Shown: positions 1 through 13,686, counted from the stretch's first letter. The stretch is DNA of 64,000 bases from Microbacterium halimionae (GCF_011761265.1 NZ_JAAOZB010000002.1:744001-808000), one strand, 5' to 3'. Notes: generated by a model not told the origin, from the sequence alone. Numbers and translations: made by a program.

Positions 1-1807
1 CGTCGTCGCTCCAGTGCGCGGAGAAATTCCTCAGTTGTCGAAGCGCCGGATGCGCGGCTCGAATCTCGTTGAGTTTTCGAATAAACGGAGCGAGAGAATC
101 ATCGGCTGCCGCGGCCGCTTCCCAATCGCGGAACTTGTATTCGTACTTCTCGTTGTCGATGTTCTCTTCGGCGCCAGGACGAGCAACGTTTTCGAAGAGC
201 TCGAATCCGGCGTACACGCCGTAGCTTGGCGCAGCTGTCGCGGCGACTGCCGCCCGAATCTGAAATCCTGGCCGGCCGCCGTACTGGAGGTACTCGGTGA
301 GGATGTCTGGTGTGTTCACGAAAAGGTTCGGCCGCATAAAGTCGGCGGTTTCGTGAGAGACCTCACCAAGAAATTCTTCGAGCTCCTGCTTCGTATTGCG
401 CCACGTGAAGTAGGAGTAACTCTGCTGGAAACCTGCTGTGGCGAGTCCCTGCATAATTGCGGGTCGTGAGAACGCTTCCGCTAGGAACACGACGTCAGGG
501 AACTCGTCATTTACTCGCGCGATAAGCCATTCCCAAAACTGGAGTGGCTTTGTGTGAGGGTTATCCACCCGAAAGATCTGAACACCCTGCGAGATCCAAA
601 GACGCACAACGCGAAGTACTTCTGCGCTGAGACCATCCGGATCGATATCGAAGTTCAGCGGGTAAATGTCTTGGTATTTCTTCGGCGGGTTTTCCGCGTA
701 TGCGATCGTGCCGTCCGGCAAAGTCGTGAACCACTCCGGGTGCGCTGCCACCCACGGGTGGTCGGGTGCTGCTTGGAGTGCGAGGTCGAGAGCGACCTCG
801 ATCCCGTATTCTCGCGCCGCAGATACGAACTCACGGAAGTCTTCTAGCGTGCCGAGATCTGGATGGACGCTATCGTGGCCGCCGTCCGCGCTCCCGATCG
901 CCCAGGGTGAGCCTGGCTCTCCTGCGGCCGCAGTAAGCGAGTTGTTCTTCCCCTTGCGATTGCGGTGGCCAATCGGGTGAATCGGCGGCAGATACAGCAC
1001 ATCGAAGCCCATGTCCGCCACAGCGGGGAGCCGCTTCGCGGCAGTGGCAAATGTGCCGCTGTGCACAGCACCATCGTTATCGATGAAAGCTCCTTCTGAC
1101 CTCGGAAAAAACTCGTACCACGCGCCGACGCCAGCGCGTTCGCGCTCAACGATGATCGTTGATTGCTCGGTTAGCGTGCTCAACGACTGAAGCGGGCGTG
1201 CCCGCAGGAACGCAGCGATTTGGGCATCTCCGACGAGGTCCAACGCGGCTGCGTCGTCTACTGTGTCGTCTCGAAGCGAGGCTGCGGCTTTCTTCAGTGT
1301 GCGCCGCTCGGCTGTTGGCCGAGTGCTCTCAGCCGCTGCCCTGAGGAGCAGGAGTGCTCCAGTTTCACGCATGAGTTCGCTATCGACACCAGCCGCTATT
1401 TTCAGAGCAGCCGCATGACGCCACGTCGCGAAGTCGTCGGTGAAAGACTCAAAGTGAAACTGCCATACCCCGGGCTCACGCAGTTCGACGTCGCACGACC
1501 AGCGGTCAAGACCCGGAGCTGTGTGCTCAAGTCGATGAAGCGACGTGTCACCAGAAGGCGCCTGTAAACGCAGGTGAACGCCGATGAGGTCGTGGCCATC
1601 CCGAAAAGCAGTCACCATGAACGGCACAACCTCGCCGACAAACGCCTTCGGTCTATACCTCCCGGGTGCCGAAGGATGCAAAACCGACGTGGGGATCCGC
1701 CCAACCAGAGTCGGGAAGCTCGTCGGCCACTGCTCGATCGAGCGATTCGGCAACGCTGTCGCGCTGCGCCACGAAGAAGAGGTCACGGATTGCTCTGTGG
1801 TATCCAC
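1..1807 (-). CDS. glgE: Alpha-1,4-glucan:maltose-1-phosphate maltosyltransferase, 3' end outside window
   Basis: GlgE extends alpha-glucans with maltose-1-phosphate in the cytoplasm (TreS-Pep2-GlgE-GlgB route). The frame is open from the window edge to a GTG at 1807, directly preceded by an in-frame TAG, giving about 602 visible codons of a family of roughly 650-700. The N-terminus contains VGRIPTSVLHPSAPGRYRPK. Residues about 266-280 read MGFDVLYLPPIHPIG, a GlgE hallmark. The nucleophile is expected at Asp415 in FRVDNPHTK and the acid/base at Glu444 in FLAEAF. The alternative GTG start at 1786 cannot be excluded. It lies 52 nt downstream of glgX on the same strand, so the two are probably cotranscribed. 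The C-terminus is not visible. Confidence 0.93.
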   Translation of the reverse strand, partial: MDTTEQSVTSSSWRSATALPNRSIEQWPTSFPTLVGRIPTSVLHPSAPGRYRPKAFVGEVVPFMVTAFRDGHDLIGVHLRLQAPSGDTSLHRLEHTAPGLDRWSCDVELREPGVWQFHFESFTDDFATWRHAAALKIAAGVDSELMRETGALLLLRAAAESTRPTAERRTLKKAAASLRDDTVDDAAALDLVGDAQIAAFLRARPLQSLSTLTEQSTIIVERERAGVGAWYEFFPRSEGAFIDNDGAVHSGTFATAAKRLPAVADMGFDVLYLPPIHPIGHRNRKGKNNSLTAAAGEPGSPWAIGSADGGHDSVHPDLGTLEDFREFVSAAREYGIEVALDLALQAAPDHPWVAAHPEWFTTLPDGTIAYAENPPKKYQDIYPLNFDIDPDGLSAEVLRVVRLWISQGVQIFRVDNPHTKPLQFWEWLIARVNDEFPDVVFLAEAFSRPAIMQGLATAGFQQSYSYFTWRNTKQELEEFLGEVSHETADFMRPNLFVNTPDILTEYLQYGGRPGFQIRAAVAATAAPSYGVYAGFELFENVARPGAEENIDNEKYEYKFRDWEAAAAADDSLAPFIRKLNEIRAAHPALRQLRNFSAHWSDD

Positions 1808-1859
1808 CTACCGAACCTATCGCGAGCATGGCAACCCTGCAGCTATCAACTTGAGTGTG

Positions 1860-3944
1860 CTAAGAGGCGCGAAAAAGATGCATCGAGGTCGGCGGCATGT
1901 TGACGGCGCCACCCGGGACGTAGCTATCGCCCGGTACGAGCGGGACGTCGTCGGCGCTCGACCACAGGGACGTGAATCCCTGCACATCGTCAACGAGAGG
2001 AAGCGTGACATCGATTGAGGTCTCGTTGCCGTGGACTATCAGCAAGATGCGGTTGAACTCTTCGGATTCCGGAGTCGACGAGGCAACATACTGCAAGGTG
2101 CGGTGAGAGGGGTCAGTCCATCGTTCGCTCGACATTGTCTGCCCGCCTTCGTCGAACCACTCCATCACCGATGCAGATGGGGTGAGTTCTCCGAGTCGCG
2201 CGAAATGGACCGGGCGGAGCGCGGGGTTTTCCGCGCGAACAGCGAGAAGGCGTTGTACATGTGCGAAAAGGTCCTCTTGCCAAGGCGAGTTTTGCCACGA
2301 CATCCAGGTGAGTGCGGAATCGTGACAGTACGCGTTGTTGTTGCCGCGCTGTGTCCGACCGAATTCGTCGCCTGCGGTAAGCATCGGAACACCGGCCGAG
2401 AGGAGCAGCGTCCCGAGGAGGTTGCGCATGGCTTTCCTGCGTGTGGCAAGGATTCCCTCATCAGTCGTTGGCCCCTCAGCGCCATGATTGAAGGATCGGT
2501 TTGTACTTGCGCCATCGCGGTTTTGCTCACCGTTGCCCATGTTGTGCTTGACGTCGTAAGAAACGAGGTCGCGCAGGGTGAATCCGTCATGTGCTGTGAC
2601 GAAATTGACGCTCGCCAACGGACCACGCTCGGCGCTGAAGGTGTTTGACGAACCCGCGAGGCGTGTCGCGAATCCGCCGATGCCTACCGGAGCACTCGCG
2701 GCGCGACGCGCATAGTCCACATCGCTTAACCAGAAGTTCCGTACGCGATCACGGTACCTGTCGTTCCATTCGAGCCAGCCTTCGCCAAAGTTGCCGGTCT
2801 GCCATCCGCCGAGTCCGACATCCCACGGCTCGGCGATCTTCTTCACACCAGCGAGCTGCGGATCGTCGATGATCGCACGCAGCAACGGATGCTCGGGGGT
2901 GAAGCTGTGGTGACTGTCACGGCCGAGCGTCGCCGCAAGATCAAAACGGAATCCGTCGATCTGCACGTCTTGTGCCCAGTAGCGCAGCGAGTCGAGCACA
3001 AGCCTTGCTGCGGCATCCGTCGCAGTGTTCACCGAATTGCCACATCCTGTGACGTCGATGTACGTGCCTTCATCCTGCTGGCGGTAGTAATTGCGGTTGT
3101 CAATCCCGCGAAAGCTACTTCGCGGTCCCCCGATGCCCTCCTCTGCTGTGTGGTTGTAGACCACATCGAGGATGACTTCGAGCCCCGCTTCGTGGAGAAG
3201 CTTCACCATGCCTTTAAACTCGCGCAACACAGCCTCTGGCCCCTCGCTTCGTGCGGCTTGAGTCGCGTAGGCGCTGTGTGGCGTAAAGAAATTGACGGAG
3301 TTATAGCCCCAGTAGTTGGTGAGTCCGAGTTGCAACAATCGCGGCTCGGAAGCGAACTGATGCACCGGCAGAAGTTGGATGCTGGTGATACCGAGCTTCA
3401 GGTAGTGCTCAATCATCGCCGGATGGGCAAGCCCCGCATAGGTGCCGTGCAGAGAGGGCGGCACATCGGGGTGCCGTTTGGAGATTCCTTTGACGTGAGT
3501 CTCGTATATGACGGTTCGATCCATCGGAATAGCTGGTTTCTGGACGCCGCCCCAGTTGAATTCACCGTCCACAACAACCGAGCGCCAGTCCTGGTAGCCC
3601 GTGCTCACGAGTCCTTTCGAGTAGGGCTCGATGAGAAGCGTCTGAGGATTGAACGTGTTACCAGGCCCGTAGGGCCCGTTCGCCCGCACCGCATACCGCA
3701 CGCCGGGGCGAAGGGCCGTGGTCGTGATCTCCCACACGTCATCGCCGCGAGGTTCTAACGGGAGAGTGTCGAGGGCCCAATCGAGGTCGGTGTCATCAAA
3801 AATAACGAGCTCGAGACTCGACGCCGATGCGGACCAGACTCGCAGAGTCGCGCCGTCGGCATGCAAGGTAATTCCAAGGTCGTTGAAAATGGGGTCTAGG
3901 AGACCCGCACGGGGAGAGGGCGCTGAGGGCTCCGTTGTGAGCAT
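1860..3944 (-). CDS. glgX: Glycogen debranching enzyme GlgX
   Basis: GlgX is an isoamylase-type GH13 enzyme that removes alpha-1,6 branches from glycogen limit dextrin. The 694-residue protein has an N-terminal CBM48-like domain (about 20-110), then the catalytic barrel. Expected catalytic residues are Asp335 (DGFRFDLAATLG), Glu372 (KIAEPWDVG) and Asp453 (VTAHDGFTL). A longer frame exists to 4160, but it would run into the divergent desulfurase gene and carries non-family sequence, so ATG 3944 is preferred. A TACTGT box lies 7 nt upstream, suggesting a leaderless transcript. With glgE downstream, the context is alpha-glucan turnover. Confidence 0.95.
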   Translation of the reverse strand: MLTTEPSAPSPRAGLLDPIFNDLGITLHADGATLRVWSASASSLELVIFDDTDLDWALDTLPLEPRGDDVWEITTTALRPGVRYAVRANGPYGPGNTFNPQTLLIEPYSKGLVSTGYQDWRSVVVDGEFNWGGVQKPAIPMDRTVIYETHVKGISKRHPDVPPSLHGTYAGLAHPAMIEHYLKLGITSIQLLPVHQFASEPRLLQLGLTNYWGYNSVNFFTPHSAYATQAARSEGPEAVLREFKGMVKLLHEAGLEVILDVVYNHTAEEGIGGPRSSFRGIDNRNYYRQQDEGTYIDVTGCGNSVNTATDAAARLVLDSLRYWAQDVQIDGFRFDLAATLGRDSHHSFTPEHPLLRAIIDDPQLAGVKKIAEPWDVGLGGWQTGNFGEGWLEWNDRYRDRVRNFWLSDVDYARRAASAPVGIGGFATRLAGSSNTFSAERGPLASVNFVTAHDGFTLRDLVSYDVKHNMGNGEQNRDGASTNRSFNHGAEGPTTDEGILATRRKAMRNLLGTLLLSAGVPMLTAGDEFGRTQRGNNNAYCHDSALTWMSWQNSPWQEDLFAHVQRLLAVRAENPALRPVHFARLGELTPSASVMEWFDEGGQTMSSERWTDPSHRTLQYVASSTPESEEFNRILLIVHGNETSIDVTLPLVDDVQGFTSLWSSADDVPLVPGDSYVPGGAVNMPPTSMHLFRAS

Positions 3945-3951
3945 GCGATCT

Positions 3952-3957
3952 ACAGTA
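3952..3957 (-). promoter_or_regulatory. Candidate -10 box of glgX (leaderless)
   Basis: TACTGT on the minus strand ends 7 nt before the ATG at 3944, so transcription would begin at or next to the start codon. No convincing Shine-Dalgarno sequence is seen. No clear -35 box is recognised. Confidence 0.45.
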
Positions 3958-4000
3958 GTAATGCCAGGGCTAGTCAGAACACAGTGGAGGGAGAACTGCT

Positions 4001-5182
4001 TTGTCGGTTTATCTTGACCACGCCGCCACAAGCCCGTTGCGGCCCGAGGCTCGGGACGCGTGGCTCGCGGCTGTAGATGTGACGGGCAACGCCTCTTCAA
4101 TCCACGGTAGCGGTCAGTCGGCACGGCGTTTGCTTGAAGAATCACGTGAAAAACTCGCACACGTTCTGGGCTGTGATCCGGTTGAAGTGCTGTTCACTTC
4201 TGGTGGCACCGAATCCATCAACCTTGCTGTGAAGGGACTTTGGTGGGCGCGGCAAAGCGGTGGCGTAGTCGTTCTTCCTGACGGAGAACATCACGCGACA
4301 ATGGATGCCGTGACCTGGCTGACGACTCACGAGGGTGCCGAGGTCCGCGCAGTCTCGCTCGATGGAGTGGGTCGAATATCTCTTGATGGCTTCGCCGACA
4401 GCCTGCAGGGAGCGGCTTTAGCCACAGCTCTTGTAGCGAACAACGAGGTCGGCACGGTGAATGAGGTGGCGCGGCTCTCTGCGCTTTCAGCCGAGGCACA
4501 CGTACCGCTTCACCTCGATGCAGTTGCAGCATTCGGCCACATTCCGCTCTCGTTCTCATCCATCCGTGCCGAAGCCGACGCAGGGGTGGGCCTCGTGGCG
4601 TTGAGCGTGTCGGCCCACAAAGTGGGCGGCCCGGTCGGAGTCGGTGCTCTTGTCGCATCGCGCACTGCGAGGCTGTCGCCGCTCCAACATGGTGGGGGGC
4701 AACAGCGCGGGCTCCGCGCAGGCACCCAGGACGTTCCGGGAGCCGCGGCGTTCGCTGCGGCGGCTGTTGCGGCAGAGGCCGAGCGGGAACACGAGAGCGC
4801 CCGGCTGAGTGCTTTAGCGCAGCATCTCGTGCGCGGCATCCGCTTGGCTGTCCCTGACGCCGAGCTGCTGGGGGACCCGAGCGATCGGATACCCGGCAAC
4901 GTGAATATTCTCTTTCCTCGTGCACACGGCGAAACGTTGCTCTTTATGCTCGATCAGGCCCAAATCTCGGTTTCGACGGGTTCTGCCTGCCAAGCGGGAG
5001 TGGCCGAACCCTCTCACGTTGTTCGCGCTTTGGGTCGATCGGATGCCGATGCGCGCTCTGTACTACGAATTTCTCTCGGACGAACAACCGCCGCCGCCGA
5101 TGTCGATGAATTGCTCTTTGCGCTCCCTGTTGCGCACGAGCGAGCTGCGGCGTCTCGCGCCCGTGCCGACGCGCGCTCGTAG
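4001..5182 (+). CDS. Cysteine desulfurase (IscS/NifS family)
   Basis: This is a PLP-dependent class V aminotransferase fold that takes sulfur from cysteine onto an enzyme persulfide. Visible motifs are LDHAATSPLRP (5-15), the PLP lysine Lys207 in SAHKVGGPVG, and the persulfide cysteine Cys330 in STGSACQAG. The length of 393 residues is normal. The start is TTG at 4001, chosen because GGAGGGAG lies just upstream (3986-3993). mnmA follows 9 nt after the stop, so this enzyme probably supplies sulfur for tRNA 2-thiouridine. Use in Fe-S assembly is also possible; no scaffold gene is nearby. Confidence 0.93.
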   Translation: MSVYLDHAATSPLRPEARDAWLAAVDVTGNASSIHGSGQSARRLLEESREKLAHVLGCDPVEVLFTSGGTESINLAVKGLWWARQSGGVVVLPDGEHHATMDAVTWLTTHEGAEVRAVSLDGVGRISLDGFADSLQGAALATALVANNEVGTVNEVARLSALSAEAHVPLHLDAVAAFGHIPLSFSSIRAEADAGVGLVALSVSAHKVGGPVGVGALVASRTARLSPLQHGGGQQRGLRAGTQDVPGAAAFAAAAVAAEAEREHESARLSALAQHLVRGIRLAVPDAELLGDPSDRIPGNVNILFPRAHGETLLFMLDQAQISVSTGSACQAGVAEPSHVVRALGRSDADARSVLRISLGRTTAAADVDELLFALPVAHERAAASRARADARS

Positions 5183-5185
5183 ACT
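5180..5185 (+). promoter_or_regulatory. Candidate -10 box of mnmA overlapping upstream stop codon
   Basis: TAGACT starts with the TAG stop codon of the desulfurase gene and ends exactly 6 nt before the mnmA ATG at 5192. No Shine-Dalgarno is seen in the short gap, so a leaderless internal promoter is plausible. Confidence 0.5.
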
Positions 5186-5191
5186 GTTCTT

Positions 5192-6289
5192 ATGCGTGTT
5201 CTTGCAGCAATGAGTGGTGGTGTTGATTCTGCCGTGGCGGCTGCCCGGGCAGTCGACGAAGGTCATGACGTCGTGGGCGTGCATCTTGCTCTCTCACGCG
5301 CCGGTGGCACGCTCCGCGCGGGTAGTCGTGGGTGCTGCACGATCGAAGATGCGATGGACGCTCGTCGGGCATCTGACCTCCTTGGGATTCCCTTCTACGT
5401 GTGGGACTTCTCGGAGCGCTTCCGCGACGACGTCATCGAGGATTTCATCTCGGAGTATCAGGCCGGACGTACCCCCAACCCCTGCATGCGTTGCAACGAG
5501 AAAATCAAGTTCGCGGCTCTCTTGGAGCGTGCGATTGAGCTCGGGTTCGATGCTGTCTGCACGGGCCACTATGCGACGCTGGTCGATGAGGGGAACGGTC
5601 TCGAGCTGCACCGCGCATCGGATGCCGCGAAGGACCAGTCGTATGTGCTCGGGGTTTTGACGGAAGAGCAGCTGCGGTACACGTACTTTCCGCTCGGGTC
5701 GACACCATCGAAAGCGATTGTGCGGGCCGAAGCGCAGGCGCGGGGACTGACGGTTGCGAACAAGCCCGACAGCCACGACATTTGTTTTATTCCCGACGGC
5801 GACACCCGCGGTTGGCTCGGCGAACGAGTCGGTGCTGAGACTGGCGAAGTTCTTGACCGGAACGGCGACGTCGTGGGAAGCCACGAAGGCGCGCACGCCT
5901 TCACTGTTGGTCAGCGGCGCGGGCTGAAATTGGGCGTGCCGGCATCCGATGGAAAGCCCCGTTTCGTTCTTGAGGTTCGACCCGTATCAAACACAGTTGT
6001 TGTCGGTCCAAAAGAGGCGCTCGCGACAGCAGAGATTTCGGGAGTTCGCTTTTCATGGGCTGGCCGTGCCCCCCTTGAAACAGAATTTCGTTGTCACGTG
6101 CAGATTCGTGCGCATTCAGAACCTGTTCCGGCTCTCGCGACCTGGCAAAACGGCACAGTGACGGCGACCCCCGATGTGCCTTTTGATGGCGTCGCGCCTG
6201 GTCAGACAGCTGTGCTTTACGACGGTACCCGCGTCGTCGGGCAGTTCACCGTCGACAAAACGGTTTCTGCGGTTCCTGTCAACGCATGA
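5192..6289 (+). CDS. mnmA: tRNA-uridine 2-sulfurtransferase MnmA
   Basis: MnmA adenylates and then thiolates U34 of tRNA-Lys, -Glu and -Gln. At 365 residues it is full length. It shows the PP-loop SGGVDSAV (8-15), the catalytic cysteine Cys101 in [11 protein letters not shown], and the second catalytic cysteine Cys198 in [10 protein letters not shown]; the C-terminal beta-barrel follows. The ATG at 5192 has no ribosome-binding site, but a TAGACT box lies 6 nt upstream. It follows the cysteine desulfurase, its likely sulfur donor, and precedes ligA by 32 nt. Confidence 0.95.
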   Translation: MRVLAAMSGGVDSAVAAARAVDEGHDVVGVHLALSRAGGTLRAGSRGCCTIEDAMDARRASDLLGIPFYVWDFSERFRDDVIEDFISEYQAGRTPNPCMRCNEKIKFAALLERAIELGFDAVCTGHYATLVDEGNGLELHRASDAAKDQSYVLGVLTEEQLRYTYFPLGSTPSKAIVRAEAQARGLTVANKPDSHDICFIPDGDTRGWLGERVGAETGEVLDRNGDVVGSHEGAHAFTVGQRRGLKLGVPASDGKPRFVLEVRPVSNTVVVGPKEALATAEISGVRFSWAGRAPLETEFRCHVQIRAHSEPVPALATWQNGTVTATPDVPFDGVAPGQTAVLYDGTRVVGQFTVDKTVSAVPVNA

Positions 6290-6309
6290 CGCGTGTCGGT
6301 GGCCCTCTC

Positions 6310-6315
6310 TAGAAT
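6310..6315 (+). promoter_or_regulatory. Candidate -10 box of ligA (leaderless)
   Basis: TAGAAT, close to the sigma-70 consensus, is followed by exactly 6 nt (TGAGAG) and the GTG start of ligA at 6322. This implies a transcript with little or no 5' leader, although GAGAG could also be read as a weak Shine-Dalgarno. Confidence 0.5.
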
Positions 6316-6318
6316 TGA

Positions 6319-10265
<3,947 letters not shown>

Positions 10266-10271
10266 GCGATT

Positions 10272-10277
10272 AGCCTA
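10272..10277 (-). promoter_or_regulatory. Candidate -10 box of the FadD-type gene (leaderless)
   Basis: TAGGCT on the minus strand lies exactly 6 nt before the GTG at 10265. With the gatC box at 10303-10308 it forms a back-to-back leaderless promoter pair in a 49 nt divergent gap. Confidence 0.5.
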
Positions 10278-10302
10278 GGCGGGCCAAACGATGTCGACGG
10301 CC

Positions 10303-10308
10303 TAGACT
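10303..10308 (+). promoter_or_regulatory. Candidate -10 box of gatCAB (leaderless)
   Basis: TAGACT is followed by 6 nt (TGTGCG) and the GTG start of gatC at 10315. No Shine-Dalgarno precedes the GTG. Confidence 0.5.
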
Positions 10309-10314
10309 TGTGCG

Positions 10315-10614
10315 GTGTCTGAAATCACCCCCGAACTCGTCCACCATCTCGGTGTCCTCGCCCGGATTCAGCTGAGTGCCGACGAGGTGGAACGCCTCAC
10401 CGATCAGCTCGACGCCATTGTCGACAATGTCGCGAAGGTGTCGCAGGTCGCGACGGCTGAAGTGCCCGCGATGAGTCATCCGATCGCGCTGCAGAATGTG
10501 TATCGTCCAGATGTTCCTGAAGCCGTGCTGACTCCGGCTCAGGCTCTGCAGAATGCACCTGATGCGGCTGAAGGTAGATTCCGCGTGACAGCGATCTTGG
10601 GAGAAGAGCAGTGA
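10315..10614 (+). CDS. gatC: Asp-tRNA(Asn)/Glu-tRNA(Gln) amidotransferase subunit C
   Basis: GatC wraps around GatA and GatB and stabilises the amidotransferase. The 99-residue protein matches the family from [21 protein letters not shown] onward and ends with the typical [11 protein letters not shown]. The start is GTG 10315, with a TAGACT box 6 nt upstream. Its TGA stop overlaps the GTG of gatA, giving tight translational coupling in gatCAB. Confidence 0.95.
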   Translation: MSEITPELVHHLGVLARIQLSADEVERLTDQLDAIVDNVAKVSQVATAEVPAMSHPIALQNVYRPDVPEAVLTPAQALQNAPDAAEGRFRVTAILGEEQ

Positions 10615-12122
10615 GCGATCTCATAAAGCTGAGCGCGGCCGAACTTGCGGGCAAGCTCGCCGCGGGCGAAGTATCAAGCGTTGAAGCAACGACTGCACAC
10701 CTCGAGCGAATTCGCGCTGTAGACGGTGAGATCCACGCGTTTCTCCACGTCAATGAAGCTGCTCTTGAAGCCGCGGCAGACATCGACCGGCGACGGGCGG
10801 CGGGGGAGAAACTCGGCCCAGTAGCCGGCGTTCCGCTTGCGATCAAAGATGTGTTGGTCACCACCGACATGCCTTCGACGAGCGGCTCACGAATTCTTGA
10901 GGGTTACATGTCACCGTTCGACGCGACGGTTGTGGCGAACGCGCGGGCTGCAGGTCTCATTCCCCTCGGAAAGACCAACATGGATGAATTTGCCATGGGT
11001 TCCTCCACTGAGCACTCGGCCTACGGTCCGACGCACAACCCGTGGCACCTCGACCGCGTGCCTGGTGGCTCCGGTGGTGGGTCTGCTGCGGCTGTAGCTG
11101 CATTTGAAGCGCCATTGGCGCTCGGGTCAGACACCGGTGGCTCCATTCGCCAGCCCGCACATATGACGGGAACGGTGGGCGTGAAGCCGACCTACGGTGG
11201 CGTGAGTCGCTACGGTGCTATTGCGCTCGCTTCAAGCCTTGATCAGGTCGGCCCGGTCACCAGGACTGTGCTTGACGCCGGCCTGTTGCACGATGTCATC
11301 GCCGGTCACGACGTTCGAGACTCGACATCGCTTGTCGAGGCGTGGCCTTCATTCGCGGATGCCGCGCGTGAAGGTGCCCGCGGTGATGTTTTGAAAGGCC
11401 TCCGCGTCGGCGTTGTGCGCGAACTGCCGGAAGCTGGTTTCCAACCCGGTGTTGCGTCATCTTTCCGGAATGCTCTGAATAAGCTCGAGCAACTTGGAGC
11501 GGAGATCGTGGAGGTAAGCGCGCCTCACTTCGAGCACGGTGTTGCTGCCTACTACCTGATTTTGCCCGCTGAGGCTTCGAGCAACCTCGCCAAATTCGAC
11601 TCGGTGCGATTCGGTATGCGCGTCGACGTACCCGGTGGAACAGTCGAGGACGTCATGGCTGCAACACGCGACGCAGGATTCGGCGACGAGGTGAAGCGTC
11701 GAATCATCCTCGGCACATACGCGCTGAGCGCTGGTTATTACGATGCGTATTACGGTTCGGCACAGAAGGTTCGCACCTTGATTCAGCAGGACTTCGACGC
11801 GGCTTTCAGCTCGGTCGATGTGATTGCCACGCCCACCGCACCAACGACAGCATTCCGTCTTGGCGAACAGCTTGAAGACCCGCTGCAGATGTACCTCAAC
11901 GACGTCGCAACGATCCCGGCGAACCTCGCTGGCATCCCCGGAATCTCGATCCCGTCAGGGCTCGCCGAAGAAGACGGTCTGCCGGTGGGTATTCAGTTCC
12001 TGGCCCCGGCCCGAGAGGATGCCCGGTTGTATCGAGTAGGCGCGGCAATGGAAGCGGCTTTGGTCGCGGAGTGGGGCGGCCCGCTATGGGACCGCGCACC
12101 TGTTCTGGGAGGGGCACGCTGA
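10611..12122 (+). CDS. gatA: Asp/Glu-tRNA amidotransferase subunit A (glutaminase)
   Basis: GatA hydrolyses glutamine and supplies ammonia to GatB for amidation of misacylated Glu-tRNA(Gln) or Asp-tRNA(Asn). The amidase signature is complete: Lys79 (LAIKDVLVT), Ser154 ([13 protein letters not shown]) and the nucleophile Ser178 ([12 protein letters not shown]). The length of 503 residues is normal. It starts with GTG inside the gatC stop and ends in the TGATG overlap with gatB. GatCAB implies indirect synthesis of at least Gln-tRNA or Asn-tRNA here. Confidence 0.97.
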   Translation: MSDLIKLSAAELAGKLAAGEVSSVEATTAHLERIRAVDGEIHAFLHVNEAALEAAADIDRRRAAGEKLGPVAGVPLAIKDVLVTTDMPSTSGSRILEGYMSPFDATVVANARAAGLIPLGKTNMDEFAMGSSTEHSAYGPTHNPWHLDRVPGGSGGGSAAAVAAFEAPLALGSDTGGSIRQPAHMTGTVGVKPTYGGVSRYGAIALASSLDQVGPVTRTVLDAGLLHDVIAGHDVRDSTSLVEAWPSFADAAREGARGDVLKGLRVGVVRELPEAGFQPGVASSFRNALNKLEQLGAEIVEVSAPHFEHGVAAYYLILPAEASSNLAKFDSVRFGMRVDVPGGTVEDVMAATRDAGFGDEVKRRIILGTYALSAGYYDAYYGSAQKVRTLIQQDFDAAFSSVDVIATPTAPTTAFRLGEQLEDPLQMYLNDVATIPANLAGIPGISIPSGLAEEDGLPVGIQFLAPAREDARLYRVGAAMEAALVAEWGGPLWDRAPVLGGAR

Positions 12123-13636
12123 TGGCTAAGGCTCAGTTGATGGATTTCGACGAGGCTCTTGAAATGTTCGAGCCCGTCATGGGCTTCGAAGTTCACGTCG
12201 AACTCAATACCAAAACGAAGATGTTCTCGCCCGCAGCTAATCCTGCTGCACTAGAGAACCATGGCGCGGCGCCGAACACTCTGGTGGCGCCGGTAGACAT
12301 GGGTCTTCCCGGCGCGATGCCGGTTGTCAACGAAGAAGCCATTCGCTCTTCGATCAGCCTTGGTCTAGCTTTGGGCTGTTCGATTGCGCCCTCGAGCCGA
12401 TTCGCGCGGAAGAACTACTTCTACCCGGACCTCGGCAAGAACTACCAGATTTCGCAGTTCGATGAGCCGATTGCATTCGAAGGATCGGTGGAGATCGAGC
12501 TATCTGACGGCACGATCATCCAGCTTCCTATCGAGCGTGCGCACATGGAAGAAGACGCCGGCAAGCTCACCCACATGGGCGGGTCAACCGGCCGAATTCA
12601 GGGTGCCGAGTATTCGCTCGTTGACTACAACCGTGCTGGTGTTCCTCTCGTGGAGATCGTCACCAAGCCGATCTATGGCGGCGAACACCGCTCGCCCGAG
12701 ATCGCGAAAGCCTACGTCTCGACTATTCGTGACATCGTGCGTTCGCTAGGGATCTCGGAAGCACGCATGGAACTCGGAAACCTCCGCTGTGACGCGAACG
12801 TTTCGCTTCGCCCGCGCGGTGCCGAAAAGCTTGGCACGCGCACCGAGACCAAGAACGTGAATTCCATGCGTTCGGTCGAGCGCGCGGTGAAGTATGAGAT
12901 TCAGCGACAGGCCGCGATTCTCGCCTCGGGCGGAACGATTACTCAAGAAACCCGACACTGGCACGAAGACACCGGAACAACATCGCCGGGTCGCCCGAAG
13001 TCGGATGCAGATGACTACCGGTACTTTCCGGAGCCGGATCTTTTGCCGGTGGCACCGTCTATCGAGTTGATTGACTCGCTGCGTGCGGCTCTTCCGGAGC
13101 CTCCGGTAGCTCGTCGTCGTCGTCTGAAGATCGCTTGGGATTTCACTGACCTCGACTTCCAGAGTGTCGTGAACGGTGGAGTTCTCGCTGAGGTTGAGGC
13201 GACGATTGACGCGGGCGCAAGCCCGGCCGCTGCCCGCAAGTGGTGGACAGGCGAAATTACACGTATTGCGAACGCCGAAAACCGGGAGCCGTCTGAGCTT
13301 GTGAGCCCATCGCATATCGCGCAGCTGCAGGAGCTCATCGATGAGGGAACACTCAACGACAAGCTCGCCCGGCAGGTGCTCGAGGGCTTGATTGCAGGTG
13401 AAGGGACGCCGCAAGAGATCGTCGACGCGCGCGGACTCGCTGTCGTTTCGGATGACGGCCCACTGATCGCTGCAATCGATGAAGCGCTCCAGTCTCAGCC
13501 GGACGTGCTCGCGAAGATTCGCGATGGAAAAGTTCAGGCTGCGGGCGCAGTCATCGGAGCCGTGATGAAGGCTATGAGAGGCCAAGCTGATGCTGCTCGA
13601 GTGCGTGAGCTAGTCCTGGAGCGTGCAGCGGGCTAA
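12122..13636 (+). CDS. gatB: Asp/Glu-tRNA amidotransferase subunit B
   Basis: GatB binds the misacylated tRNA and carries the kinase/transamidase site. The 504-residue protein shows GFEVHVELNTKTKMF near the N-terminus, the HMEEDAGKLTH motif, DYNRAGVPLVEIVT, and a C-terminal YqeY-like helical domain. The frame extends upstream inside gatA, but ATG 12122 overlaps the gatA stop (TGATG) and follows a GGGAGGGG ribosome-binding site, so it is preferred. It is the last gene of gatCAB and is followed by a GC-rich hairpin. Confidence 0.97.
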   Translation: MAKAQLMDFDEALEMFEPVMGFEVHVELNTKTKMFSPAANPAALENHGAAPNTLVAPVDMGLPGAMPVVNEEAIRSSISLGLALGCSIAPSSRFARKNYFYPDLGKNYQISQFDEPIAFEGSVEIELSDGTIIQLPIERAHMEEDAGKLTHMGGSTGRIQGAEYSLVDYNRAGVPLVEIVTKPIYGGEHRSPEIAKAYVSTIRDIVRSLGISEARMELGNLRCDANVSLRPRGAEKLGTRTETKNVNSMRSVERAVKYEIQRQAAILASGGTITQETRHWHEDTGTTSPGRPKSDADDYRYFPEPDLLPVAPSIELIDSLRAALPEPPVARRRRLKIAWDFTDLDFQSVVNGGVLAEVEATIDAGASPAAARKWWTGEITRIANAENREPSELVSPSHIAQLQELIDEGTLNDKLARQVLEGLIAGEGTPQEIVDARGLAVVSDDGPLIAAIDEALQSQPDVLAKIRDGKVQAAGAVIGAVMKAMRGQADAARVRELVLERAAG

Positions 13637-13644
13637 GTCTCGAT

Positions 13645-13676
13645 TCTCCCACCCCGCATGTCGGTGGGGTGGGAGA
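13645..13676 (+). terminator. Hairpin after gatB
   Basis: TCTCCCACCCC (13645-13655) and GGGGTGGGAGA (13666-13676) form a perfect 11-bp stem with a 10-nt loop, directly after gatB. There is no T tract. The 3' arm runs into the GAGAAT box proposed for dinB, so termination and dinB initiation may interfere. Confidence 0.6.
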
Positions 13677-13686
13677 GAATTGTGCC

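Noticed and set aside
2889-3758. 289-codon open frame on the plus strand
   Set aside because: It lies antisense within glgX, whose GH13 motifs are unmistakable on the minus strand; the translated product has no family features.
12746-13585. 279-codon open frame on the minus strand
   Set aside because: It is antisense to gatB, whose conserved motifs fix the coding strand.
13640-13680. Possible fifth copy of the dispersed hairpin (CGATTCTCC and GAGAAT present)
   Set aside because: The arms here are TCTCCCACCCC/GGGGTGGGAGA, without the GTCGGAGAATCGC arm, the TCGG/CCGA inner pair or the 28-nt core. It is treated as the gatB terminator.
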